64,000 nt of DNA from JAXMEQ01 sp046348225 (GTDB lineage: Bacteria; Pseudomonadota; Gammaproteobacteria; Burkholderiales; Burkholderiaceae_C), in NCBI GenBank assembly GCA_046348225.1, contig JAXMEQ010000006.1:124001-188000 (forward strand), read 5' to 3'. Within the stretch, counting starts at the first letter, position 1. Each line of letters starts with the position of its first letter. This document shows positions 7,428-15,863 of this stretch, piece after piece. The notes under the pieces are model-generated. The model saw only the letters and a list, made by a program, of their open reading frames with translations. It did not search any database and had not been told where the DNA came from. Made by a program: the position numbers and the translations under genes.

Positions 7428-8284
7428 TGGACATGCGCACCACCTCCGCGCAGGCGCCGCTGGGCTACCTGCTGCACCTGGCCGACACCGCGCTGGTACT
7501 GGGCCAGCGCAACGCCGAATGGTGCGGCCACGGCCCCGCGCTGGAAGAAGACATCGCACTGGCCAACATGAGCCTGGACCTGATCGGCCAGGCGCGCCTG
7601 CTCTACCAGTACGCGGCCGAGCGCATCAATGCCGACCCGGCCCTTGCCGCCGCCCACGCCCACCTGACGGGTGCGCGCGTGAACGGCGCGGTGACCGAAG
7701 ACACGCTCGCCTACTTCCGCGACACGCACGAATTCCGCAACGGCACGCTGGCCGAGCTGCCGCACCATGGCCCACTGGCCGGCACCGCGGCCGCTGTGCG
7801 CGACTACGCCACCACCATCGTGCGCAACTTCCTGTACAGCGCGCTGATGGTGCTGCTGTGGGAACGCCTCGAACAGTCCACCGACGAGCGGCTGGCCGCG
7901 ATTGCCGCCAAGTCGCTCAAGGAGGTGCGCTACCACCTGCGCCATTCGCGCGACTGGCTGCTGCGCCTGGGCGACGGCACCGACGAGTCGCACCGGCGCA
8001 CCCAGGCCGCGCTGGACCACCTGCTGCCGCATACCCAGGAGTTCTGGACCACCACCGCCGCCGAGACGCAGGCCGCCGCCAACGGCGCGGGCGTTGAACC
8101 GCAAAGCCTCAAGCCCGACTGGGAGGCCATCGTCCACAGTGCCGTGGCCGAGGCCACGCTCACCCTGTCCGCCACCACGGGCTACGTGACGCAAGGCAAG
8201 CACGGCGTGCATTCCGAGCACCTGGGCTTTGTGCTGGCCGAGATGCAAAGCCTGGCCCGCACCCACCCGCAGGCCCGCTGGTAA
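7427..8284 (+). CDS. paaC: 1,2-phenylacetyl-CoA epoxidase, structural subunit PaaC
   Basis: Ferritin-like subunit that pairs with PaaA but is not itself the catalytic di-iron site. The 285-aa product contains LGQRNAEWCGHGPALEEDIALAN near residue 27, LYQYAAE near 60 and HLRHSRDWLLRLGDG near 170, all family landmarks. The ATG at 7427 overlaps the paaB TGA by one base; a GTG three bases upstream would add one Met and cannot be excluded. It ends four bases before paaD. Confidence 0.96.
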   Translation: MDMRTTSAQAPLGYLLHLADTALVLGQRNAEWCGHGPALEEDIALANMSLDLIGQARLLYQYAAERINADPALAAAHAHLTGARVNGAVTEDTLAYFRDTHEFRNGTLAELPHHGPLAGTAAAVRDYATTIVRNFLYSALMVLLWERLEQSTDERLAAIAAKSLKEVRYHLRHSRDWLLRLGDGTDESHRRTQAALDHLLPHTQEFWTTTAAETQAAANGAGVEPQSLKPDWEAIVHSAVAEATLTLSATTGYVTQGKHGVHSEHLGFVLAEMQSLARTHPQARW

Positions 8285-8288
8285 GCCC

Positions 8289-8828
8289 ATGGGCCTGGCC
8301 ACCGCACAGCCTGCCGTCCAAAGCGACACCGTGGCCCGCGCCTGGGCCGCGCTGGCGCCGCTGACCGACCCGGAGATTCCGGTGGTCACGCTGCGCGAGC
8401 TGGGCATCCTGCGTGACGTGCGGCAGGGCGCGCAGGGCCTGGAAGTGGTGATCACCCCCACCTACAACGGCTGCCCGGCCATGCAGCAGATCGAGGACGA
8501 CGTGCGCGCCGCGCTCTCCGCCCAAGGCCTGGAAGGCAAGGTCATCACCCAGCTTGCGCCGGCCTGGACCACCGACTGGATGTCACCCGCAGCCCATGAC
8601 AAGCTGCGCGCCTACGGCATCGCGCCGCCGCATGCCTGCGACACCCCCGCTGCGGATGCTGGCAACGTGGTGCGCTTCACGCGACGCCTGGCGCCGGCCA
8701 GCGTGGCCTGCCCGCAATGCGGCTCGGCCAACACCACAGAAACGTCCCACTTCGGCTCCACCGCCTGCAAGGCGCTGTACCGCTGCCTGGACTGCCTGGA
8801 ACCGTTTGACTACTTCAAGCCGCACTGA
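8289..8828 (+). CDS. paaD: Phenylacetate degradation protein PaaD (MIP18/SufT-type, Fe-S assembly)
   Basis: PaaD is thought to help assemble or insert the iron cofactor of the epoxidase system rather than take part in catalysis. The 179-aa protein starts at the ATG at 8289. Its N-terminal half is a MIP18/SufT domain (LTDPEIPVVTLRELGILRDV, then PTYNGCPAMQQIEDDV). Its C-terminal third carries a zinc-ribbon-like cysteine set: CPQCGS, TACK and YRCLDC within the last 50 residues. This two-part layout is diagnostic of PaaD. It is co-translated with paaC and followed 13 bases later by paaE. Confidence 0.96.
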   Translation: MGLATAQPAVQSDTVARAWAALAPLTDPEIPVVTLRELGILRDVRQGAQGLEVVITPTYNGCPAMQQIEDDVRAALSAQGLEGKVITQLAPAWTTDWMSPAAHDKLRAYGIAPPHACDTPAADAGNVVRFTRRLAPASVACPQCGSANTTETSHFGSTACKALYRCLDCLEPFDYFKPH

Positions 8829-8841
8829 GCCCCCGCCCGCC

Positions 8842-9933
8842 ATGACCGCTGCCCCCCGCTTTCACCCCCTGCGCGTTGCCCGCGTCTCGCCAGAATCCGA
8901 CGGTGCAGTGGCCGTGGCGCTGGCAGTCCCGCCCGCGCTGCGCGACAGCTTCCGCTTCGAGCCCGGCCAGTTCCTCACGCTGCGCACCAAGCTGGCGGGG
9001 CAGGACGTGCGACGCAGCTATTCCATCTGCTGCCCGCGCGCGCGGCTGGACCAGGCGGGCGAGCTGGAAGTCGGCATCCGCGCGGTGGACGGTGGCCTGT
9101 TCTCGAGCTGGGCCACCACCGCCTTGAAGGCTGGCGACACACTGGAGGTGATGCCGCCCGATGGCCGCTTCACGGTGCGCCGGCCCCGCGCGCTGCACCG
9201 TGTGGGCTTTGCGGCGGGCTCGGGCATCACGCCCATTTTGTCCATCGTGGCCACCACGCTGGCCGAGCAGCCGGCGTCAAAGTTCACGCTGGTCTATGGC
9301 AACCGCCGCATGGCCAGCGTGATGTTCAACGAAGCCCTGCAGGACCTCAAAGACCAGTACCCCGACCGCCTGACGCTGGTCCACATCCTGTCGCGCCAGG
9401 CGCAGGAAGTGCCGCTGCTGGAAGGCCGCATCGATGGCCCCAAGGTGCAGGCCCTCATCGACACCCTGCTGCCCGTCAAGAGCATGGACGAGGTCTTCAT
9501 CTGCGGGCCCGAGGGCATGATCGAAGCCACCGAGGCCGCCCTGCTGGCCGCTGGCGTGCCGGCCGACCGGGTGCACACTGAGCGCTTCACATCGGCCCAA
9601 CCCGTTGCTGCCGGCGGCCCGCGTCCGGCGGCGGCGCCGCGCGCCCCGCAGGGCGAGGTGGAGCTGACGGTGATGCTCGATGGCCGGCCCCATGTGCTGC
9701 GCATGGGCCGCGAGGAGCATGTGCTGGACGTGGCGCTGGACGCCGGGCTAGACCTGCCCTGGTCGTGCCGCGGCGGCGTGTGCTGCACCTGCCGCGCCAA
9801 GGTGATGGAAGGCAGCGTCACCATGGACCGCAATTTCACGCTGGAGCCCTGGGAGATGGAACAGGGCTTTGTGCTGAGCTGCCAGGCCCGCCCCGCCACC
9901 AGCAAGCTCGTCGTCAGCTACGACGAGCGCTGA
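8842..9933 (+). CDS. paaE: 1,2-phenylacetyl-CoA epoxidase, reductase subunit PaaE
   Basis: Reductase that passes electrons from NADPH through FAD and a plant-type [2Fe-2S] cluster to PaaA. The 363-aa protein starts at the ATG at 8842. Domains in order: FAD-binding barrel (RRSYSICCP near residue 55), NAD(P)-binding domain (GFAAGSGITPILSI near 120, ending with CGPEGMIEATE near 220), a Pro/Ala-rich linker, and a C-terminal ferredoxin domain with CRGGVCCTCRAK near 308-319 and the last ligand in LSCQARP near 347. Last gene of paaABCDE. The rest of the phenylacetate pathway (paaG, paaZ, paaJ, paaK and others) is not in this window. Confidence 0.97.
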   Translation: MTAAPRFHPLRVARVSPESDGAVAVALAVPPALRDSFRFEPGQFLTLRTKLAGQDVRRSYSICCPRARLDQAGELEVGIRAVDGGLFSSWATTALKAGDTLEVMPPDGRFTVRRPRALHRVGFAAGSGITPILSIVATTLAEQPASKFTLVYGNRRMASVMFNEALQDLKDQYPDRLTLVHILSRQAQEVPLLEGRIDGPKVQALIDTLLPVKSMDEVFICGPEGMIEATEAALLAAGVPADRVHTERFTSAQPVAAGGPRPAAAPRAPQGEVELTVMLDGRPHVLRMGREEHVLDVALDAGLDLPWSCRGGVCCTCRAKVMEGSVTMDRNFTLEPWEMEQGFVLSCQARPATSKLVVSYDER

Positions 9934-9960
9934 CGCAAAACCCGCCCCTAAACTTGGGGC

Positions 9961-10878
9961 ATGGTTCAACAACCGGCCAGCCACCGCCTCGCCTACGCGC
10001 TGATCTTCATCACCCCGGCGCTGTGGTGCGTCAACTACCTGGTGGCGCGCTGGTCGCCCGGCGTGGTCGCGCCCAATACCCTGGCCTTCGGCCGCTGGCT
10101 GGTGGCGGCCCTGCTGCTGGGCGCGTTTACCGCGCCCGAACTGTGGCGCCAGCGCGCCCTGCTGCGCGCACAGTGGCAGCGCTTTGTGGTGCTGGGCGCC
10201 CTGGGCATGTGGATTTGCGGCGCCTGGGTCTACATCGCGGCGCGCACCACCACCGCCACCAACATTGCGCTGATTTATTCCGTCTCGCCGGTGCTGATTG
10301 CGCTGGCCTCGGTGCTGTGGCTGCACGAGCGCTTCAGCCAGCGGCAGGCGCTGGGCGTGGCCATTGCGCTGGCCGGTGTTGTGCACGTGATCATCAAGGG
10401 CCACTGGAATGCCTTGGGCGACGTGCAGTGGGTGCCCGGCGACCTGTGGATCGTGGCCACCACCACCGCCTGGGCCGGCTTTGCGGTGCTGCAGCGGCGC
10501 TGGCCCACGCCGCTGGGCACCGCCGCCCACCTGTGCGCCGTGGCGGTGGGCGGGCTGCTGGTGCTGCTGCCCTTCACCGTGTGGGAACTGCTGCAGCCGG
10601 GCCAGCCCGCCATCGGCCGGCAGGCCTTGGGCCTGATGCTGCTCGCCGGCGTGAGCCCCGGCGCAGCGGCATTCTGGTGCTATTCGTATGTGCAGCGCCA
10701 GCTGGGCGTGGCGCGCGCGTCGTCGCAGCTGTACCTGGGCCCGCTCTATGGCGCGGCCATGGCCTGGCTGTTCCTCGGCGAGCCGGTGGGCTGGCACCAC
10801 GCCGTGGGCGCGCTGCTGATCCTTCCCGGCATCTGGCTGGTCAGCCAGAAAGCCGGCGGCAAATCTCCAGCGTCGTAG
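9961..10878 (+). CDS. EamA-family (DMT superfamily) inner-membrane transporter
   Basis: A 305-aa polytopic membrane protein with about ten hydrophobic segments in two EamA repeats (roughly residues 10-140 and 155-300). Recognisable pieces are VHVIIKGHWNALGDV between the repeats and SPGAAAFWCYSYVQRQLG in the second repeat, resembling the YdcZ/RhaT-like exporters of this superfamily. The substrate cannot be told from sequence. It starts 27 bases after paaE on the same strand, so it may share the paa transcript, but nothing shows that it carries an aromatic acid. Its last 38 bases overlap the convergent metF gene. Confidence 0.88.
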   Translation: MVQQPASHRLAYALIFITPALWCVNYLVARWSPGVVAPNTLAFGRWLVAALLLGAFTAPELWRQRALLRAQWQRFVVLGALGMWICGAWVYIAARTTTATNIALIYSVSPVLIALASVLWLHERFSQRQALGVAIALAGVVHVIIKGHWNALGDVQWVPGDLWIVATTTAWAGFAVLQRRWPTPLGTAAHLCAVAVGGLLVLLPFTVWELLQPGQPAIGRQALGLMLLAGVSPGAAAFWCYSYVQRQLGVARASSQLYLGPLYGAAMAWLFLGEPVGWHHAVGALLILPGIWLVSQKAGGKSPAS

Positions 10879-11668
10879 CGGCCTGGTTCATGGTGTAGAA
10901 GTGGATGCCCGGCACGCCCGCGTGGCGCAGCTGGTCGCACAGATCTGTCACCACGTCCAGCCCGAAGGCCTTGATGGACGCCGTGTCTTCTCCGTACGCC
11001 TGCAGCCGCATGCGGATCCAGCGCGGGATTTCGGCCCCGCACGCGTCCGAGAAGCGCATCAGCTGGGTGGAACTGGTGATCGGCATGATGCCCGGCACCA
11101 CCGGCACCTCCACGCCCACCTTCAGCAGGTCGTCCACATAGCGGAAATAGGCGTCGCTGTTGAAGAAGTACTGCGTGATGCCGGAGTCCGCCCCGGCCTG
11201 CACCTTGGCGGCAAACGCCTCCAGGTCGGCCATCGGCGACTTGGCCTGCGGGTGTGTCTCAGGATACGCCGCCACCTCGATGTGGAACTGCCGGCCGGTC
11301 TCGGCGCGGATGAAGGCCACCAGGTCGCTGGCGTAGCGGAACTCGCCGCCCAGGCCATAGCCGCTGGGCAGGTCCCCGCGCAGCGCCACGATGCGCTTCA
11401 CGCCTGCGGCCGCGTAGGCCGCCAGCCGCTCGCGGATGGACGCCTTCGACTGGCCAATGCAGCTCAGGTGCGGGGCCGCGGCCACGCCCTCGGCCATGAT
11501 TTCAGTCACCGCCTGCAAGGTGCCGTCCTGCGTGGAGCCGCCCGCGCCGAAAGTGACCGAGCAGAACTCGGGCTTCAGCGCATACAGCTGCTGGCGTGCA
11601 GCGCGCAGCTTCTCGGCGCCTTCCGGTGTCTTGGTCGGGAAAAATTCCAGACTGATCGGGAGATTCAT
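10841..11668 (-). CDS. metF: Methylenetetrahydrofolate reductase [NAD(P)H]
   Basis: Flavoenzyme that reduces 5,10-methylene-THF to 5-methyl-THF, the methyl donor for methionine synthase. The 275-aa TIM-barrel protein begins MNLPISLEFFPTKTPEG, with the family's conserved F-F-P-x-K element. SVTFGAGGSTQDGTL lies near residue 45, HLSCIG near 78, and GDSGITQYFF-like AGADSGITQYFFN near 165. The ATG at 11668 follows GAGGAGGGAA and is preferred over longer upstream frames that run into tlyA. It is last in the minus-strand series ahcY-tlyA-metF, linking the methyl cycle with folate one-carbon supply. Confidence 0.97.
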   Translation of the reverse strand: MNLPISLEFFPTKTPEGAEKLRAARQQLYALKPEFCSVTFGAGGSTQDGTLQAVTEIMAEGVAAAPHLSCIGQSKASIRERLAAYAAAGVKRIVALRGDLPSGYGLGGEFRYASDLVAFIRAETGRQFHIEVAAYPETHPQAKSPMADLEAFAAKVQAGADSGITQYFFNSDAYFRYVDDLLKVGVEVPVVPGIMPITSSTQLMRFSDACGAEIPRWIRMRLQAYGEDTASIKAFGLDVVTDLCDQLRHAGVPGIHFYTMNQAATTLEICRRLSG

Positions 11669-11678
11669 CGTTCCCTCC

Positions 11679-12446
11679 TCATCGTGTTGCGTACACAAAA
11701 AATTCGCGGTTGCCATCGCCCCCGCTGATCGGGCTGTCGAGCCAGCGCCGCACCTGCAGGCCCAGCGCCGCACAGGCGGCACGGATGCGCTGCTCCACCA
11801 CCGCGTGCAGGGCCGCGTCTTTCACCAGGCCACCCTTGCCCACCTGTCCCGGCTGCAGCTCAAACTGCGGCTTGACGAGCATCAGCAATGCGCCGCCGGG
11901 CTGCAACAGCGGCACCAGTGCCGGCAGCACCAGCGTCAGCGAAATGAACGACAGGTCCCCGGTGATCAAGCCAAATTGGCCTCCAGCCCTCGCCAGGCCT
12001 GCGTGGGTCGCTATCAAAACTGTAGCGTCCAACTCGCGGGCATTTGTCTTTTCCAGGCAGGTGACGTGCGGGTCTGCCCGCAGCCGCGGGTGCAACTGGC
12101 CGTGGCCCACGTCCACTCCCACCACGTGTTCCGCGCCGTGCTGCAACAGGCAGTCGGTGAAGCCGCCAGTGGACTGCCCCACGTCAAGGCAGGTCAGGCC
12201 CGTCACGTCCACACCGCTGTCGCGCAAGGCGCCTTCGAGCTTCAGGCCGCCGCGCGACACGTAGCGCGACTCGGCCGTGTCCAGCAACTGCAGCTCGGCC
12301 TGCGCCGGCAGCTCGTCGCCGTTCTTGGCCACACCGCGCCAGGGCTGTGCACCCAGGCGCCACTGCACGCCCGCCGCGATCAGCCGCTGCGCCTGCGAGC
12401 GCGTCGCGGCCAGCCCGCGTTCCACCAGCAGCTGATCCGCTCGCAT
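11679..12446 (-). CDS. tlyA: TlyA-family RNA methyltransferase (S4 + FtsJ domains), containing a repeat insertion
   Basis: TlyA proteins combine an S4 RNA-binding domain (residues ~1-60, MRADQLLVERGLAATRSQAQ) with an FtsJ/RrmJ-like SAM-dependent methyltransferase (DVGQSTGGFTDCLLQHGAEHVVG near residue 90). Characterised members 2'-O-methylate rRNA, and older annotation calls them hemolysins. The product is 255 aa from the ATG at 12446. Residues about 139-158 (ATVLIATHAGLARAGGQ) do not look like TlyA; they are encoded by a copy of the dispersed ~57-bp repeat and stand between the usual 'NAREL' and 'DLSFISL' elements. The frame stays open, so the protein is probably made. Ten bases separate it from metF. 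Confidence 0.93.
   Translation of the reverse strand: MRADQLLVERGLAATRSQAQRLIAAGVQWRLGAQPWRGVAKNGDELPAQAELQLLDTAESRYVSRGGLKLEGALRDSGVDVTGLTCLDVGQSTGGFTDCLLQHGAEHVVGVDVGHGQLHPRLRADPHVTCLEKTNARELDATVLIATHAGLARAGGQFGLITGDLSFISLTLVLPALVPLLQPGGALLMLVKPQFELQPGQVGKGGLVKDAALHAVVEQRIRAACAALGLQVRRWLDSPISGGDGNREFFVYATR
11972..12028 (+). repeat. Dispersed ~57-bp repeat, copy 1 (inside tlyA)
   Basis: Shares with five other copies the order TTGGCCTCCAGCCC, a variable centre with CAGGCCTGCGTGGG, then TCGCTATCAAAACTGTAGC. The element lies antisense to tlyA and keeps its frame open. It has no transposase or target duplication that I can see. Confidence 0.88.
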
Positions 12447-12490
12447 GCAATGCCTTGTCGTTGCGATACTGCCCGCCGCCCCTTCCAGGG

Positions 12491-12567
12491 ACACCGTGGA
12501 ACCGGCTTCGCCGGGCCACTGGTGTCGCCCCCTTGAGGGGGAGGCGCCGCAGGCGCTTCGGGGGTGG
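12491..12567 (+). repeat. Hairpin-rich ~77-bp repeat, copy A (ahcY-tlyA gap)
   Basis: Begins ACCGTGGAACCGGCTTCGCC and ends GGCGCTTCGGGGGTGG, with self-complementary pieces CCCCCTTGAGGGGG and GCGCCGCAGGCGC. It matches positions 28716-28793 over nearly its whole length. It sits two bases beyond the ahcY stop, between ahcY and tlyA, where it could attenuate or stabilise the transcript. Confidence 0.88.
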
Positions 12568-12568
12568 T

Positions 12569-14014
12569 TCAATACCTGTAGGTCGCAGCCTTGTACGGGC
12601 CCTGTCTGCTCACGCCGATGTAGGCGGCCTGCTCTTCAGTCAGCTCGGTCAGCTGGGCGCCCACCTTCTTCAGGTGTAGGCGTGCGACCTTCTCGTCCAG
12701 GTGCTTGGGCAGCACATAGACCTTGCCCGGCTTGTAGTCCTTGCTCTTGGTGTACAGCTCGATCTGCGCGATCGTCTGGTTGGCAAAGCTGGACGACATC
12801 ACGAAGCTCGGGTGGCCGGTGCCGCAGCCCAGGTTCACCAGACGGCCCTTGGCCAGCAGGATGATGCGCTTCTCGGGGTTCTTGCCCTTCTTCGGGAAGA
12901 TCACATGGTCCACCTGGGGCTTGATCTCTTCCCACTTCAGCTTTTCCAGCGAAGCGACGTCGATCTCGTTGTCAAAGTGGCCGATGTTGCAGACGATGGC
13001 CTGGTCCTTCATGGCGGCCATGTGCTTGTAGGTGATCACGTTCTTGTTGCCGGTGGCCGACACAAAGATGTCGGCCTTGTCGGCGGCGTAGTCCATGGTC
13101 ACGACCTTGTAGCCTTCCATCGCGGCCTGCAGGGCGTTGATCGGGTCGATCTCGGTCACCCACACCTGGGCACTCAGCGCGCGCAGGGCCTGGGCGGAGC
13201 CCTTGCCCACGTCGCCATAGCCGGCCACCACGGCCACCTTGCCGGCCACCATCACGTCGGTGGCGCGCTTGATGGCGTCCACCAGCGACTCGCGGCAGCC
13301 ATACAGGTTGTCGAACTTGCTCTTGGTGACGGAATCGTTCACGTTGATGGCGCGGAAGGCCAGCGTGCCCTTGGCAGACATTTCGTTCAGGCGCAGCACG
13401 CCGGTGGTGGTTTCTTCCGTCACGCCAATGATGTTCTTCAGGCGGCGGCTGTACCAGGTCGGGTCGGTCTTGAGCTTGGCCTTGATGGCGGCGAACAGCT
13501 CGCGCTCTTCCTCGCTGCCGGGCTTGGCCAGCACCTTGATGTCCTTTTCGGCCCTGGCGCCCAGGTGCATCAGCAGCGTCGCGTCGCCGCCGTCGTCCAG
13601 GATCATGTTCGGGCCTTCGGTCTTGCTGCCACGCGGGCCGAACTCAAAAATGCGGTGGGTGTAGTCCCAGTAGTCCTTGAGCGTCTCGCCCTTGTAGGCA
13701 AACACCGGCGTGCCTTCGGCCACCAGCGCGGCGGCGGCGTGGTCCTGCGTGCTGAAGATGTTGCACGAGGCCCAGCGCACCTGGGCGCCCAGGGCCTGCA
13801 GCGTTTCCACCAGCACGGCGGTCTGGATGGTCATGTGCAGCGAGCCGGTGATGCGCGCGCCCTTGAGCGGCTGCGCCTTGGCGAACTCTTCGCGGATGGC
13901 CATCAGGCCGGGCATCTCGGTTTCGGCAATGCGGATTTCCTTGCGGCCCCAGTCGGCCAGCGACAGGTCGGCAATGGCGTAGTCAGGGTGCAGGGGTTTG
14001 AGAACAGCGCTCAT
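12569..14014 (-). CDS. ahcY: Adenosylhomocysteinase (S-adenosyl-L-homocysteine hydrolase)
   Basis: Hydrolyses SAH to adenosine and homocysteine with tightly bound NAD, removing the product inhibitor of methyltransferases. The 481-aa length is that of the long bacterial form with an internal insert. Landmarks: HMTIQTAVLVETL near residue 60, SCNIFSTQDHAAAA near 85, the NAD-binding GYGDVGKGSAQAL near 265, NIGHFDNEIDV near 350 and the C-terminal GPYKAATYRY. The ATG at 14014 has GGAG five bases upstream; a GTG two codons earlier is less likely. It is directly preceded by an SAH riboswitch, and followed by tlyA and metF. Confidence 0.98.
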   Translation of the reverse strand: MSAVLKPLHPDYAIADLSLADWGRKEIRIAETEMPGLMAIREEFAKAQPLKGARITGSLHMTIQTAVLVETLQALGAQVRWASCNIFSTQDHAAAALVAEGTPVFAYKGETLKDYWDYTHRIFEFGPRGSKTEGPNMILDDGGDATLLMHLGARAEKDIKVLAKPGSEEERELFAAIKAKLKTDPTWYSRRLKNIIGVTEETTTGVLRLNEMSAKGTLAFRAINVNDSVTKSKFDNLYGCRESLVDAIKRATDVMVAGKVAVVAGYGDVGKGSAQALRALSAQVWVTEIDPINALQAAMEGYKVVTMDYAADKADIFVSATGNKNVITYKHMAAMKDQAIVCNIGHFDNEIDVASLEKLKWEEIKPQVDHVIFPKKGKNPEKRIILLAKGRLVNLGCGTGHPSFVMSSSFANQTIAQIELYTKSKDYKPGKVYVLPKHLDEKVARLHLKKVGAQLTELTEEQAAYIGVSRQGPYKAATYRY

Positions 14015-14079
14015 GGTCACTCCAAAAAAATGAATTTTTGCGAACCACTGCCGTAAGGGGAACTCACCTCACAAGAACA

Positions 14080-14162
14080 GTGGGTGAGCGTCGTTGCGGG
14101 ATTGGAATCCGAGCCTCACGCCGTGCATCTGATGCGATGTGGCGCTGCAACGCTCCTCGGAA
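14080..14162 (-). promoter_or_regulatory. S-adenosylhomocysteine (SAH) riboswitch
   Basis: On the minus strand the leader of ahcY carries the conserved SAH aptamer blocks in order: CCGAGGAGCGTTGCAGC at its 5' end, GAGGCTCGG in the middle, and GCAACGACGCTCACC at the 3' end. CCGAG pairs with CTCGG (P1 helix), and GAGCGTTGC pairs with GCAACGACGCTC (P2/pseudoknot region), as in the class known upstream of ahcY in beta- and gammaproteobacteria. SAH binding is expected to raise expression. The aptamer ends about 65 bases before the ahcY start codon, leaving room for an expression platform. Confidence 0.93.
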
Positions 14163-14176
14163 TGCACAAATTATAA
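14163..14176 (-). promoter_or_regulatory. -10 element of the ahcY promoter
   Basis: A perfect TATAAT on the minus strand at 14175-14170 places the transcription start close to 14163, immediately upstream of the riboswitch's first conserved base. There is no good -35. The prfC gene starts divergently at 14228. Confidence 0.7.
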
Positions 14177-14227
14177 TCAAGCCCTTGTCCCGCGCGCCCT
14201 GCCGCCCCGCCCACCCCCGGAGTTAGT

Positions 14228-15856
14228 GTGTCTTTCGCCTCTGAAACACGGCGCCGCCGTACCTTTGCCATCATCTCTCACCCCGACGCGGGCAAGACCA
14301 CGCTGACCGAAAAGCTGCTGCTGTTCTCCGGCGCCATCCAGATTGCCGGCGCCGTGAAGGGCCGCAAGGCCAGCCGCCATGCCACCAGCGACTGGATGGA
14401 GATTGAAAAGCAGCGCGGCATCTCGGTGGCCAGCTCGGTCATGCAGATGCTCTACCGCGACCATGTCATCAACCTGCTCGACACGCCCGGCCACAAGGAC
14501 TTTTCAGAAGACACCTACCGCGTGCTGACCGCCGTGGACTCGGCCCTGATGGTGATCGACGCGGCCAACGGCGTGGAGGCGCAGACCCGCCGGCTGATCG
14601 AGGTCTGCCGCCAGCGCAACACGCCCATCATCACCTTTGTGAACAAGATGGACCGCGAGGTCCGCGAGCCGCTGGACATCCTGGACGAGGTGGAGCGCGA
14701 GCTCGGCATGCCCTGCGTGCCCATGACCTGGCCGGTGGGCAAGGGCAAGAATTTCGGCGGCATCATGAACCTGCGCACCCAGGCCATGACGGTGTTTGAA
14801 TCGGGCAGCGAGCGCCGCCCGCAGGACTTTGAAACCATTCCCCTGGCCGAGCGCGACACGTTGCTCCAGCGCTTTGCGCAGGAGTTCCCGGCCTCGGAAG
14901 AAAGCATGGAGCTGGCCGTGGGCGCCTCCCCCACCTGGGACCACGCGGCGTTCCTTGCGGGCCGGCAGACGCCGGTGTTCTTTGGCTCGGGCGTCAACAA
15001 CTTTGGCGTGATGGAGGTGCTGGACGCGCTGGTGGACCTGGCGCCGCCGCCGCAGCCGCGCAAGAGCTCGCTGCTGGTCAACCGCCAGCCAGTGGAAAAA
15101 ATCATCGAGCCCGACGACACCGCGTTCTCGGGCGTGGTGTTCAAGGTGCAGGCCAACATGGACGCCAACCACCGCGACCGCATCGCCTTCGTGCGCATGG
15201 CCTCGGGCAAGTACACGCCGGGCATGAAGCTCAAGGTGCAGCGCACCGGCAAGGAGTTGCGCCCCACCAGCGTGGTGACCTTCCTGAGCCAGCGGCGCGA
15301 GGCGGTGGACGAGGCCTACGCCGGCGACATCATCGGCTTCACCACCCATGGCGGCGTGCAGCTGGGCGACACCATCACCGACGGCGCCAACCTGCAGTTC
15401 ACCGGCCTGCCGTTCTTTGCGCCCGAGCTGTTCATGACGGTGCTGCTGAAGAACCCGCTGCGCACCAAGCAGCTACAGCAGGGCCTGGCCCAGCTCGGCG
15501 AAGAAGGCGCCATCCAGGTGTTCCGCCCCGAAGCCGGCGGCGCCATGCTGCTGGGCGCCGTGGGGCAACTGCAGTTTGAGGTGGTGCAGCACCGGCTGAA
15601 GGCCGAGTACGACGCTGACGTGCGGCTGGAGAGCTGCCAGTACACCGGCGCGCGCTGGATCACGGCCGACACGCCGGCCGAGTTGCGCGCCTTCACCGAC
15701 GCCTACCCGGCCCGCATGGCACGCGACGCCGCCGACACCCTGGCCTACCTGTGCACCAGCCCGTATGACGTGCGGCTGGCGCAGGAGCGCTTCCCCAAGA
15801 TCCATTTCCACCCGCTGCGCGAGCACGCCGGGTTGAGCCTGGGCAGCGCAGGCTGA
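14228..15856 (+). CDS. prfC: Peptide chain release factor 3 (RF3)
   Basis: GTPase that recycles RF1/RF2 from the ribosome after termination. The 542-aa protein is close to the usual 526-540 aa. G-motifs: SHPDAGKTTLTEK at residues 17-29 (G1), RGISVASSVMQ (switch I), DTPGHKDFSEDTYR near 85 (G3) and NKMDRE near 139 (G4). The RF3-specific WMEIEKQRGIS is present. The only start that keeps the conserved N-terminus is a GTG at 14228. It lies divergent from ahcY and eight bases upstream of the HAD phosphatase gene. Confidence 0.98.
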   Translation: MSFASETRRRRTFAIISHPDAGKTTLTEKLLLFSGAIQIAGAVKGRKASRHATSDWMEIEKQRGISVASSVMQMLYRDHVINLLDTPGHKDFSEDTYRVLTAVDSALMVIDAANGVEAQTRRLIEVCRQRNTPIITFVNKMDREVREPLDILDEVERELGMPCVPMTWPVGKGKNFGGIMNLRTQAMTVFESGSERRPQDFETIPLAERDTLLQRFAQEFPASEESMELAVGASPTWDHAAFLAGRQTPVFFGSGVNNFGVMEVLDALVDLAPPPQPRKSSLLVNRQPVEKIIEPDDTAFSGVVFKVQANMDANHRDRIAFVRMASGKYTPGMKLKVQRTGKELRPTSVVTFLSQRREAVDEAYAGDIIGFTTHGGVQLGDTITDGANLQFTGLPFFAPELFMTVLLKNPLRTKQLQQGLAQLGEEGAIQVFRPEAGGAMLLGAVGQLQFEVVQHRLKAEYDADVRLESCQYTGARWITADTPAELRAFTDAYPARMARDAADTLAYLCTSPYDVRLAQERFPKIHFHPLREHAGLSLGSAG

Positions 15857-15863
15857 GCGTGCG

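Noticed and set aside
9943..9959. GCCCC/GGGGC inverted repeat between paaE and the EamA gene as a terminator
   Set aside because: The stem is only five base pairs, has no T-run after it, and ends at the start codon of the next gene.
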